Positions 6,909 to 14,283 of a stretch of 14,287 nt of DNA are shown one piece after another. Origin of the DNA: Lentisphaeria bacterium UBA1829 (GTDB taxonomy: Bacteria; Verrucomicrobiota; Lentisphaeria; Victivallales; UBA1829). Below the pieces are notes generated by a model. It worked only from the letters and a program-made list of their open reading frames with translations, ran no database searches and had not been told where the DNA came from. Location of the stretch: contig DDJH01000219.1 in assembly GCA_002338895.1 (NCBI GenBank), positions 2,779 through 17,065 on the forward strand. The letters are read 5' to 3'. Position numbers and translations under genes: made by a program. Every line of letters begins with the position of its first letter. The first letter of the stretch is position 1.

Positions 6909-8060
6909 TTACTTGTCTTTTCCGGAAGAAAGGATATCCATCAGTTTTCGGTTGGCCTCCTCCAGCTGTTCCTTCGCCATGGTTTCGGGTTCCGGCGGAG
7001 CCTCCTCGGTTTTTGAATCCTCTTTCTCCAGGCTGGTCAGGCGGTCCGTATCGATTTTCGGTTCCGCCTCCTCCACCTTCTTCTTCGGCTCTTCCGGAGT
7101 CTTGACACCCGCAAGGATATCCAGTTTCTCCCTGGCATCCACGTTTTCCGGCGTCGAAAGATATTCCGCGATCTCTCCTCCGGACGTTGCTCCCGAGGTT
7201 TCGACGCTCTCGCGTTTCGCCTTGTTGACCACATCCAGGAAGAAATCCTCCAGACTCATATGCGGATGATCGAGCTTGAACGGCTCTCCATGCAGTTTTT
7301 CGCGGATCACGGCAAGGATCTGGTCCATCGCCTCTTCCGGCAGTTCCGGCATGGTGATGCGGCTGGAGCCCTTGACCGTCAGCAGATCGTTGATGGAGCC
7401 TTCCGCACGGATCTTTCCGCCGTAAAGAATGATAATCCGGTCGCAGACATCCTCGACATCGCCGAGCAGATGGCTTGTGACCAGAACCGTCTTTCCCCGC
7501 TTCTTCAGCAGACGGATCAGATCCTTGACCTCCTTGCAGCCGATCGGATCCAACCCCGAAGTCGGCTCATCCAGGATCAGAAACGACGGATCGTTGATCA
7601 TCGCCTGTGCCAGTCCGATTCGGCGGGCCATTCCCTTGGAGAACTCCCCCACCTGACGGTTGCGCGCATGAGCCAGTCCCACCATATCCAGCAGCTGTTC
7701 CGTGCGGATCCGGCGCTCCTCCGCGGAAAGATTGAAAAGGGATGCGAAGAAATCCAGCGTCTCCGCCGCCGTCAGATACTTGTAAAGATAAGTCTCTTCC
7801 GGCAGATAGCCGATCATTTTCTTGGCGGCCACATCGCGGGGAGATTTTCCGAACACGGTCAGCCGTCCCCCGGTCGGATAGAGCAGCCCGAGCAGCATCT
7901 TCACCGTCGTGGACTTTCCCGATCCGTTCGGACCAAGCAGGCCGAGCACCTCACCTTCCCGCACCTGGAAATCGATATCGTTCACCGCCTTCGCCTTCGG
8001 CCGGTTCCAGAAATCCCGGAACTCCTTTGTGAGGCCGACCGCCTCCACAATATTTCCCAT
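6909..8060 (-). CDS. ABC transporter ATP-binding protein with acidic C-terminal extension
   Basis: The 383-residue ATPase of the exporter. Walker A GPNGSGKST is at 43-51 and the Q-loop region is GYLPEE. The signature is FSKGMARR (140-147), the variant common in ABC-2 exporters in place of LSGGQ. Walker B LILDEP is at 161-166, the D-loop is SGLDP, and the switch histidine is H197 in TSH. The nucleotide-binding domain ends near 230. About 60 residues including EDFFLD follow, as in NatA/CcmA-type proteins. The last 90 residues (about 295-383) form a highly charged Glu/Lys/Pro tail, ending in a short predicted helix (EQLEEANRKLMDIL). This tail is longer than in typical relatives (about 240-310 residues). 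The ATG at 8060 follows AGGAGAG at about seven bases. It sits 27 bases after the P-type ATPase gene and 16 before its permease. Confidence 0.95.
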   Translation of the reverse strand: MGNIVEAVGLTKEFRDFWNRPKAKAVNDIDFQVREGEVLGLLGPNGSGKSTTVKMLLGLLYPTGGRLTVFGKSPRDVAAKKMIGYLPEETYLYKYLTAAETLDFFASLFNLSAEERRIRTEQLLDMVGLAHARNRQVGEFSKGMARRIGLAQAMINDPSFLILDEPTSGLDPIGCKEVKDLIRLLKKRGKTVLVTSHLLGDVEDVCDRIIILYGGKIRAEGSINDLLTVKGSSRITMPELPEEAMDQILAVIREKLHGEPFKLDHPHMSLEDFFLDVVNKAKRESVETSGATSGGEIAEYLSTPENVDAREKLDILAGVKTPEEPKKKVEEAEPKIDTDRLTSLEKEDSKTEEAPPEPETMAKEQLEEANRKLMDILSSGKDK

Positions 8061-8087
8061 TTCAACTCTCCTGACTGGTCGCAGACA

Positions 8088-10037
8088 TTAGTGTTTTGCG
8101 GTATTTTCCGCGCGGGTGATCTCCTCCCCGGTTCGCACCAGACGCGCGCTGTTGAAAATCACGATCAGCGTACTGAGCGTATGCAGAACCGCTGCCAGAA
8201 TCGGACTCATCTGCCCGAACACCGACAGCACAATACCGCAGATCACAAAGAACATTCCGAACACCAGATTCTGATTGATGACCGCCGCCGATTTCTTCGA
8301 CAGCGTAATCAGCAGCGGAATCCGGCGCAGATCATTTGTCATCAGAGCAATGGACGCGCTGTTGATCGCGATATCGCTTCCGATCGCTCCCATTGCGATG
8401 CTCAGATCCGCCGCGGCAAGCGCGGGCGCGTCGTTGACGCCATCCCCGACGAACGCCACAATATCGTTCTTCTTCACCTGTTCGACATATTCGACCTTGC
8501 CCTGGGGCAGACAGTCGCCGCGGAAATCGTCGATTCCGATTTTACCCGCCACCATCGTTGCCACCGCGGTCCGGTCGCCGGTCACCATCGCACACAGACT
8601 GATTCCTTCCGCCTTGAGTTCGCGCACCATCTGCTGCGCCTCCGGACGAATCTGATCGCGGAATCCGACCCAGCCGATCGATTTTCCATTGCGCACCACC
8701 ACGGCCACGCTCATGCCTTCCACTTCGCTTTCGTCATGCGGAAGAGCGATCTCCTGCGAGAGGATCCAGGCCGGACGGCCCACCAGACATTTGACTCCGT
8801 CGATCAGCGCCTCGACCCCTTTTCCGGGCAGCTCCTCATACGAATTGCCCTTCATCGGGGTGACTCCGACCTCCCGCGCAAGACGCTGCAGCGCAAGGGC
8901 CGTCGGATGATTGCTTCCGATCTCCACGGAAACCGCGGTCAGCAGCAGTTCGGCCGGCTCGACGCCGTCCACCGGTTTCAGACGTGCCACCTCCAGCTCC
9001 CCTTTGGTCAGCGTTCCGGTCTTGTCGAACACGAAACTGCGGACCTTGGACGCCAGCTCCAGGTGTGCCACATTCTTGATGAGAATTCCCAGACGCGCAG
9101 CCGCAGCAATCGCCGCGACCACCGCGGTCGGAGTTGCCAGAACCACCGCACAGGGACAGGAGATCACCATCAGCGTGATGACGCGGTTCATGTCTCCGTC
9201 GGAGAACCACCAGGTGAGTGCCGCAAGCATCAGAATGGTCGGCGTATAGAATCCGGCGTATTTGTCGATGATGCGGACCATCGGGGTCTTGCTGGTTTCG
9301 GCGGCAAGGATCATCTCCTTGACCTTGCCCAGTGTGGTGTCGTTGCCCACCTTCGTCACTTTGATGTCGATGGAGCCGGAAAGGTTCATGGTTCCGGCGT
9401 AGACATCGTCGCCGACGGTCTTGTCGACGGGGAGCGACTCTCCGGTGATCGACGCCTGGTTGACCGCGCTCTGACCTTTGACGATCTGTCCGTCGATCGG
9501 GAAGTTCTCTCCCGGACGCACATTGATGATATCGCCGATCTGAAGATCCAGAACCTCGGTCTCGACGAAATCGTCGTTCACCAGCTTGCGGGCCGTGTGC
9601 GGAGTCAGCCGGATCAGTTCTTCAATGGAGCGCTGGGCGCCCGATGCGGTCCGGGTCTCGATAATGATGGTAATGAGCAGGAAGAACGCGATGATTCCCG
9701 CCTCCCGGAAGACCCCTCCGGCAAACGCGGCAAGCAGCGCCATCGCAACCAGCTCGTTCATATACACCCGTCCGGCGCAGAGATCCTTGATCGCCGCCCA
9801 GATGATCGGAAGCGCCAGAACAATCGCTCCGAGAACCGCGCTCAGTTCAGACGCAAACTCCTGATTCGGGAAAAACCATTCCAGAAGGAATGAATTCAAA
9901 ATCAGGAAACCTCCTGCAACCGCAAAACCGGCCCGGCCCATGGAGCGGGAGTGCCCGACCCCTTCTCCGATCGGCTGCCCGCAGACGCAGAGCGAAGCCT
10001 CCTCGTGATGATGGTCATGTCCGCAGCAGCAGCTCAT
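8088..10037 (-). CDS. P1B-type heavy-metal translocating ATPase, unassigned metal
   Basis: A 649-residue cation pump. Visible motifs: TGES 198-201 (actuator), SCPCAVVLATP with CPC at 294-296 (membrane metal site), DKTGT 338-342 (phosphorylated Asp338), SNHP 375-378 (nucleotide domain) and GDGVNDAP 531-538. Membrane helices fit the P1B layout of two extra N-terminal helices plus six. The N-terminus lacks a complete HMA domain (GMxCxxC). It has instead a short Cys/His-rich stretch, MSCCCGHDHHHEE, then CVC, plausible metal ligands. The last membrane helix carries AVLHTLSTL (H619). The Asp-containing motif of Zn/Cd pumps and the MxxSS of Cu pumps are both absent, so the metal cannot be named. A His-Asn/Thr-x-Ser pattern at this site resembles CtpC-like pumps, from memory. 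The start ATG 10037 overlaps the upstream gene by ATGA, with a strong GGAGG upstream. Confidence 0.93.
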   Translation of the reverse strand: MSCCCGHDHHHEEASLCVCGQPIGEGVGHSRSMGRAGFAVAGGFLILNSFLLEWFFPNQEFASELSAVLGAIVLALPIIWAAIKDLCAGRVYMNELVAMALLAAFAGGVFREAGIIAFFLLITIIIETRTASGAQRSIEELIRLTPHTARKLVNDDFVETEVLDLQIGDIINVRPGENFPIDGQIVKGQSAVNQASITGESLPVDKTVGDDVYAGTMNLSGSIDIKVTKVGNDTTLGKVKEMILAAETSKTPMVRIIDKYAGFYTPTILMLAALTWWFSDGDMNRVITLMVISCPCAVVLATPTAVVAAIAAAARLGILIKNVAHLELASKVRSFVFDKTGTLTKGELEVARLKPVDGVEPAELLLTAVSVEIGSNHPTALALQRLAREVGVTPMKGNSYEELPGKGVEALIDGVKCLVGRPAWILSQEIALPHDESEVEGMSVAVVVRNGKSIGWVGFRDQIRPEAQQMVRELKAEGISLCAMVTGDRTAVATMVAGKIGIDDFRGDCLPQGKVEYVEQVKKNDIVAFVGDGVNDAPALAAADLSIAMGAIGSDIAINSASIALMTNDLRRIPLLITLSKKSAAVINQNLVFGMFFVICGIVLSVFGQMSPILAAVLHTLSTLIVIFNSARLVRTGEEITRAENTAKH

Positions 10038-11218
10038 TTGCTCTCCTCCTCTCTCTTCTCTTCAGCTTCTTTCTTTTCTTTCGCGGTCAGCGGCTCCGGA
10101 TTCAGCTTGAGGCGGAGCTCCTGACGGCCGGCTGCGAGAGAGTTGACAATGAATTTATCCTTCACATTCGACATCGCATCCGCCATCACCTGCGAAAACA
10201 GTGTGACGGTCACCGTTTCCGGACTCTTCCGGTATTCGGCAAGAATGCTCTTGAAATATGCGGCGTCCGCCTCCACCTGGGCAACGATCCGCTTCTTGTA
10301 GCTGTCCGCCTCGGAAATGATCCGGACGGAATCGGATTCCGCCAGCGCCCGCTGCTCCGTCTCATACGCCTTTGCCTTCTGAATGGCGGCGTCGCTCTGC
10401 TGCTGGGCGTGGAGCACGTTGTCAAACGCATTGATCGCCTGCGGCGGCGGACTCTTCACTTCCAGATCCAGACGCAGAACCTCCACGCCGATATTCAGAT
10501 CCGCAACCTGTTTGGCCACCATCGTCTCCACTTCCTTCATATAGCGGAATGCGCTGTTGTTGTTATTGTAGAGAATCGCATCCACGGTCCAGCCCGCGGT
10601 CACACGGAGAATGCAGTTGTCCAGAATCGCCTTCAGCAAAGTCTGGGGACCGCGTGTTCCGCGGTTCTCTCCGTCCGGTCCGCTGAACGGCTCGTCCATC
10701 TTCTCCGGGTTGGCGGGCGTCATGCACTTCTCGTAATAGACTTTCGGGTTCACCACACGCGCGGTCATCTTCCAGTCGGTATGGATGATGCACGCATCGC
10801 CTGTCAGCAGATAGCCGTCCACGCCGGGTTTGAGCGATTCGGGAGCGGGACCTCCGGCCATCGCCTCCTTCCGGTTGGTGATCAGCGCCCGGTTCGCGGG
10901 CATAAACGACGAAGTCTCAATGCTGAACGGACTGGTCTTCACCTTGACGGTCCGGCCGACCGGAAACGGGAACACCCAGTGCCAGCTCTCCGTATAAACC
11001 TGCTGGAATTTGCCGAACTGGAAGGACAGAACCGCGGTATCCGGCTGAACCGTGAGAAATCCGCTGAACGCAAAAAACCATACCAGCAAGATGGCGATCA
11101 CCGCCACAAGCAGTGAAAACACCGCCTTGAGACTTTTATTCAGCGTCTCGAATCCGGAGGAAAACGCACTGTTCTCCACGGATCGCTCCGCTTTGATTCT
11201 TGTTTCAAGATCCTGCAT
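10034..11218 (-). CDS. SPFH/band-7 membrane protein, third HflK/HflC-like paralogue
   Basis: A 394-residue protein with a cytoplasmic N-terminal segment of about 30 residues and one transmembrane helix (about 33-53). It is followed by an SPFH (stomatin/prohibitin/flotillin/HflKC) domain opening with VQPDTAVLSFQFGKF, where HflK/HflC have the equivalent 'E/P-G-ERAVVLRFGK' segment. A long Ala/Glu/Gln-rich helical region (about 270-340, e.g. QQQSDAAIQKAKAYETEQRA) is the coiled-coil expected for ring assembly. The C-terminus is a Lys/Glu tail (EKKEAEEKREEESK). Its SPFH domain carries an insert around 130-200 relative to classical HflC. It starts 14 bases after the HflC-like gene, with GGAG upstream of ATG 11218, and its stop overlaps the P-type ATPase start. 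Likely part of a mixed SPFH oligomer; function inferred from the family only. Confidence 0.85.
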   Translation of the reverse strand: MQDLETRIKAERSVENSAFSSGFETLNKSLKAVFSLLVAVIAILLVWFFAFSGFLTVQPDTAVLSFQFGKFQQVYTESWHWVFPFPVGRTVKVKTSPFSIETSSFMPANRALITNRKEAMAGGPAPESLKPGVDGYLLTGDACIIHTDWKMTARVVNPKVYYEKCMTPANPEKMDEPFSGPDGENRGTRGPQTLLKAILDNCILRVTAGWTVDAILYNNNNSAFRYMKEVETMVAKQVADLNIGVEVLRLDLEVKSPPPQAINAFDNVLHAQQQSDAAIQKAKAYETEQRALAESDSVRIISEADSYKKRIVAQVEADAAYFKSILAEYRKSPETVTVTLFSQVMADAMSNVKDKFIVNSLAAGRQELRLKLNPEPLTAKEKKEAEEKREEESK

Positions 11219-11232
11219 GATTCACTCCGTTT

Positions 11233-12168
11233 TCAGTTCTTTTTCGCAGGTTTCTCAAGCGAGACGCCGCCATATTTCAGAATATCGAACGGTGCGGAGT
11301 TCGTATCGAGCACCAGAGTGGTCCGTCTGCCCATCAGACGCTTCATCGAATCCAGTTTCCGCAGGAACACCGCAAGATCCGGATTCTCGGCAAACACCGC
11401 AAGATGCTGTGCGGCGGCGGCATCGCCTTCCGCCCGGAGACGGGTCGCCTTCGCTTCCGCCTGCGTCAGAGCATTGCGCTTCGCCGTATCGGCCTCGGTC
11501 ATGATCCGGCGGGATTTGACATTGCCCTCCTCCTTGTATTTCGCGGCGGCGGCATCGCGTTCCTGGATCATGCGTTCGGCGATCGCCTTCGCGGGGGTTT
11601 CCGGAACGCCGATGGTCTTGATGCTCGCCGAAATGACCTCAAGACCGTACAGGTCCTTCACCTTCGGCGCAATCAGAGCGAGCATCTCCTCTTCCATTTT
11701 CGCGATCATGATCTTTTTCGGATCGGTGTTGACCAGCTGGTCCAGGTTGTATTTGCCGATCACCGCGCTCTTCACGGTCCGCATCAGACTGGCCAGATCG
11801 TCCTCCGCCGCGACGATGTTTCCGCCCGACATCTGGAACTTCACCAGATCCTTGATCCGGTACACCGTATAGATTCCCGCTGTGATGTTCTTCCCGTCGG
11901 CGGTACGGATCTCTTCGAGTTTGCCGATATTGCCGTCGAAACATCTGAGGCGGATGTCATATTTCTGAATCTTCTGGATGGGCAGCGGCCAGCGGAAATG
12001 CAGTCCCGGTCCCTTCTCGCCGGTAATCTTGTTGAACGTCAGAACGACCGCCCGCTCTGTCTCGTTGACCTGGTAGGAAAAGATCGCCGTCCCGAAAACC
12101 GCCACGACAACCACTCCGAGGAGGATAATCGGAATATTGATCCCGTGCCCTTTGTTTGTTTCTGCCAT
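11233..12168 (-). CDS. HflC-like SPFH-domain protein
   Basis: A 311-residue protein, close to E. coli HflC in length. One transmembrane helix (about 13-33) is followed by VNETERAVVLTFNKITGEKG and GLHFRWPLPIQKIQKYDIR, the opening of the HflC SPFH domain. The C-terminal part has the alternating Ala/Glu helical motif of the family (RRIMTEADTAKRNALTQAEA, then GDAAAAQHLAVFAENPDLAVFLRKL). In characterised bacteria HflC and HflK form a membrane cage around the protease FtsH and limit its access to membrane substrates. Here it lies between two other SPFH genes. The ATG at 12168 has AAGGAG eight bases upstream. The HflC-like identity is solid; I leave the symbol blank because orthology to E. coli hflC is unproven and ftsH is not nearby. 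Confidence 0.9.
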   Translation of the reverse strand: MAETNKGHGINIPIILLGVVVVAVFGTAIFSYQVNETERAVVLTFNKITGEKGPGLHFRWPLPIQKIQKYDIRLRCFDGNIGKLEEIRTADGKNITAGIYTVYRIKDLVKFQMSGGNIVAAEDDLASLMRTVKSAVIGKYNLDQLVNTDPKKIMIAKMEEEMLALIAPKVKDLYGLEVISASIKTIGVPETPAKAIAERMIQERDAAAAKYKEEGNVKSRRIMTEADTAKRNALTQAEAKATRLRAEGDAAAAQHLAVFAENPDLAVFLRKLDSMKRLMGRRTTLVLDTNSAPFDILKYGGVSLEKPAKKN

Positions 12169-12208
12169 TTAGAAATCTCCTTGCTTATCTGTTATTTTTA
12201 TTTTCTGA

Positions 12209-14128
12209 TTACTTCAAATCACCCAGGTCGGTATCCGTCAGATCGGTGCGGGGCTTCTCCTCCGCGTTCAGCTCGATAATCTGATAGGGAAGCGAGGCCG
12301 ACACAATGTATTTCCGCAGCGGAGCGCAGTCGTTTTCCAGAAACGAAAGATACGTGCGCAGCCGGAACATCTCCGGCATCTTCCTATACGCTTCCAGCTG
12401 ACTGCGGAAGCGGCCGGCCTCCGCACTGGACACCGTCGAAACATTGTATTTATACGCCTCCGCCTGCTGCACCAGCGCCATCGTCTCGATCTCCGACGAT
12501 GCAAGAGTCTTGGTCTTATACGCTTCCGCCTTGATCACCGCGGTCACCATCTCCTCTTCCGCCACGAACACCTTCTGGAAGGCCGGCGCCACATCCTGAA
12601 GCGGCGGGTGTGTATCCAGAAGATCCACATTCACAATCGTAATCCCGAGTCCCCGGCGGTCCACCGCCTCCTGAATCTGTTTATGCAGCGTCCGCGTAAT
12701 CTCAAGGCGTCCGCGGGAAAGGTCGTTCATGAAATCCGTGCTGGCAAAATAGATCGTCGCCTGGCGCGTCCCGATATCCAGAAGATATCCCTTCAGATTC
12801 TCAAATCCGAACGCATAGTCCAGCACCTTCTCCGGATTGACCGTGAACGAAACCGGAATTGAGGCGTTCAGCATCGAAACCGCTCCTCCGATATCTCCCG
12901 CCATATCCTGATTGGCCACCAGAAACGGATTCTCTCCGGAGCTGTGTTCATTGTTCCAGAGGATGGTCCGCATCGGCTGGCCGCTCGCATTTTTCGTCTT
13001 GATCACCGCGCCGATCGTCACGGTCTGCGGCTGGTCGACCGCCACGCGGGTGATCGTATCGCACGGCCACGGCAGTTTCAGGTAGACTCCGGGGGAAAGC
13101 GGTTTCTCCGAAACCAGTTTTCCGAACCGGGTCTTGATCCCGAGTTCACCCGGCTCCACCTCCGCCACGCAGGTGAAAATCCACAAAATGAACAACCACG
13201 CCCCCAGCGCCGGAATCGCGACCCGGCAGAACATCTGATACAGCGACGTTCCGGAAATCTTGAATCCGAACTGATAATCCAGCGCATCGGTGATGTTTTT
13301 CGCCACGCTCCCCGGCTCAATGAAAAGCGCAAGCAGACGGCTTTCGTGCACCGGACGATCCTCCTGCTGGGTTCGCGGCCGGTAGAATTCCGTAATAAAG
13401 GTGAACAGCTGTTCCACCGCGATGATCGCGATCAGCACAAACGCGATTTTCGCAAACGGCAGTTCAAGCCCGGCATACTCCCACCGGAGCGCCACCGACG
13501 GCACCAGAGCCAGGACAAAGATCACCGATCCTGCCACCATCCACGCCCCCACCGGCCGCAGCCAGCGGAACTCATGAATCCGCGACTGCCCCGCCAGGAA
13601 CGCTCCGAAAAACAGCGAAAACACCGCAATTGCAACACATACAAACGAAACAGCCACCGGCTCCTTGGGCAGAGCCGGCCCCGCCTCGCCGAACGACGCT
13701 CCCACTCTCCATGCCGCCCAGAGCCCCAGCACCATCAGCAGAAACGCAAGCAGCGCAAACACCGACGGAGCATATTTCGCATAATTCCGGAACGTTCTTC
13801 CCGCTGTGAACCGGACATCCTCCGAAACATCCAGCAGACTTGCCGTATTCTCCTTGCGCTTCTTCAGCAGCTCTTTTTCATACTCCTCTTCCGCAGCGCT
13901 TCCCGCAAGCATTCCGTAGACTGCGGCGGCGATGGAAAAGAGAGTCGCCACGGCAAATGGAATGGTTCCCAGCCCGAATGCGCCGTATCCGGCCCAGTCG
14001 TACACCCCTCCGGCAAATCCGGCCAGCAATGCGATTGCCAGGGAATAGATCCCGGCGAAGATTGCCAGTTTCATGGCAAGCCCGGATCGTCTGCTGCTTA
14101 CGGAATAGTTTACGCTTTCCATTGTCAT
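12209..14128 (-). CDS. Large polytopic HflK-like SPFH protein
   Basis: A 639-residue protein, much longer than E. coli HflK (about 420). The first 250 residues contain about six hydrophobic helices (near 18-40, 53-75, 121-140, 158-180, 193-213, 225-245). A soluble stretch with DALDYQFGFKISGTSLYQMF and a last helix (about 302-322) lead into an HflK-like SPFH domain starting at VEPGELGIKTRFGKL and SPGVYLKLPWP. Typical HflK features follow: DIGTRQATIYFASTDFMNDL, GLGITIVNVDLLDTHPP, and an Ala/Glu-rich helix near 520-580. Such polytopic HflK-like proteins occur in Planctomycetes/Verrucomicrobia relatives. It is the first gene of the seven-gene operon and is followed after 40 AT-rich bases by the HflC-like gene. 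The first ATG (14128) is chosen because AAGGGTGA lies seven bases upstream; ATG 14122 is the alternative. A scaffold role is inferred from the family. Confidence 0.87.
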   Translation of the reverse strand: MTMESVNYSVSSRRSGLAMKLAIFAGIYSLAIALLAGFAGGVYDWAGYGAFGLGTIPFAVATLFSIAAAVYGMLAGSAAEEEYEKELLKKRKENTASLLDVSEDVRFTAGRTFRNYAKYAPSVFALLAFLLMVLGLWAAWRVGASFGEAGPALPKEPVAVSFVCVAIAVFSLFFGAFLAGQSRIHEFRWLRPVGAWMVAGSVIFVLALVPSVALRWEYAGLELPFAKIAFVLIAIIAVEQLFTFITEFYRPRTQQEDRPVHESRLLALFIEPGSVAKNITDALDYQFGFKISGTSLYQMFCRVAIPALGAWLFILWIFTCVAEVEPGELGIKTRFGKLVSEKPLSPGVYLKLPWPCDTITRVAVDQPQTVTIGAVIKTKNASGQPMRTILWNNEHSSGENPFLVANQDMAGDIGGAVSMLNASIPVSFTVNPEKVLDYAFGFENLKGYLLDIGTRQATIYFASTDFMNDLSRGRLEITRTLHKQIQEAVDRRGLGITIVNVDLLDTHPPLQDVAPAFQKVFVAEEEMVTAVIKAEAYKTKTLASSEIETMALVQQAEAYKYNVSTVSSAEAGRFRSQLEAYRKMPEMFRLRTYLSFLENDCAPLRKYIVSASLPYQIIELNAEEKPRTDLTDTDLGDLK

Positions 14129-14153
14129 TCTCTGTTCACCCTTCTCTTTCTTT

Positions 14154-14184
14154 CCCGTTTTATCCGAAGGAGCTGGAAAACGGG
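14154..14184. repeat. Perfect 8-bp inverted repeat in the operon leader
   Basis: CCCGTTTT (14154-14161) and AAAACGGG (14177-14184) are exact reverse complements separated by 15 bases. In the minus-strand transcript they would form a stem-loop near the predicted 5' end, about 26 bases before the start codon. No T run follows on either strand, so it is not a standard terminator. It may be a 5'-end stabilising hairpin or an operator. A related CCGTTTTCCGGAGG element occurs again at 14239-14252. Confidence 0.5.
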
Positions 14185-14187
14185 GAT

Positions 14188-14218
14188 CTTATATCTGCTT
14201 CTTTCATGGATCATACAA
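14188..14218 (-). promoter_or_regulatory. Weak candidate promoter of the seven-gene operon
   Basis: On the minus strand TTGTAT (14213-14218) and TATAAG (14188-14193) are separated by 19 bases, longer than the preferred 17. The -10 matches at five of six positions. Transcription would start near 14181. No better pair was seen in the 159 bases upstream of the first gene, but the region is cut by the window edge. Confidence 0.35.
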
Positions 14219-14266
14219 CATATCGGGAATCCATTCCGCCGTTTTCCGGAGGGATGGTTTCTTTCC

Positions 14267-14283
14267 ATATCGGCAAACGATAT
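14267..14283. promoter_or_regulatory. 17-bp palindrome upstream of the operon, candidate operator
   Basis: ATATCG (14267-14272), GCAAA, CGATAT (14278-14283): a perfect 6-bp inverted repeat with a 5-base centre. The half-site context CATATCGG (14266-14273) recurs at 14219-14226, close upstream of the candidate -35 element. Dyads of this size are typical binding sites for dimeric repressors, but the binding protein is unknown and the site may belong to a neighbouring gene beyond the window. Confidence 0.4.

Noticed and set aside
4059..7105. Long plus-strand open frames opposite the helical-repeat and permease genes (4059-5486 and 5630-7105)
   Set aside because: Both are antisense to genes with clear membrane segments, ribosome sites and operon spacing; the translations are low-complexity and Arg/His-rich.
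7260..9893. Plus-strand open frame of 877 codons
   Set aside because: It lies antisense and codon-aligned to the P-type ATPase and ABC ATPase genes, which share the same phase. It stays open because those genes avoid TTA, CTA and TCA codons. Its translation is Arg/His-rich with no recognisable domain.
10034..12168. Calling the SPFH genes hflK/hflC with an FtsH-control role
   Set aside because: The domain is clear, but there are three paralogues, no ftsH in the window and a non-classical architecture, so the E. coli role cannot be transferred with confidence.
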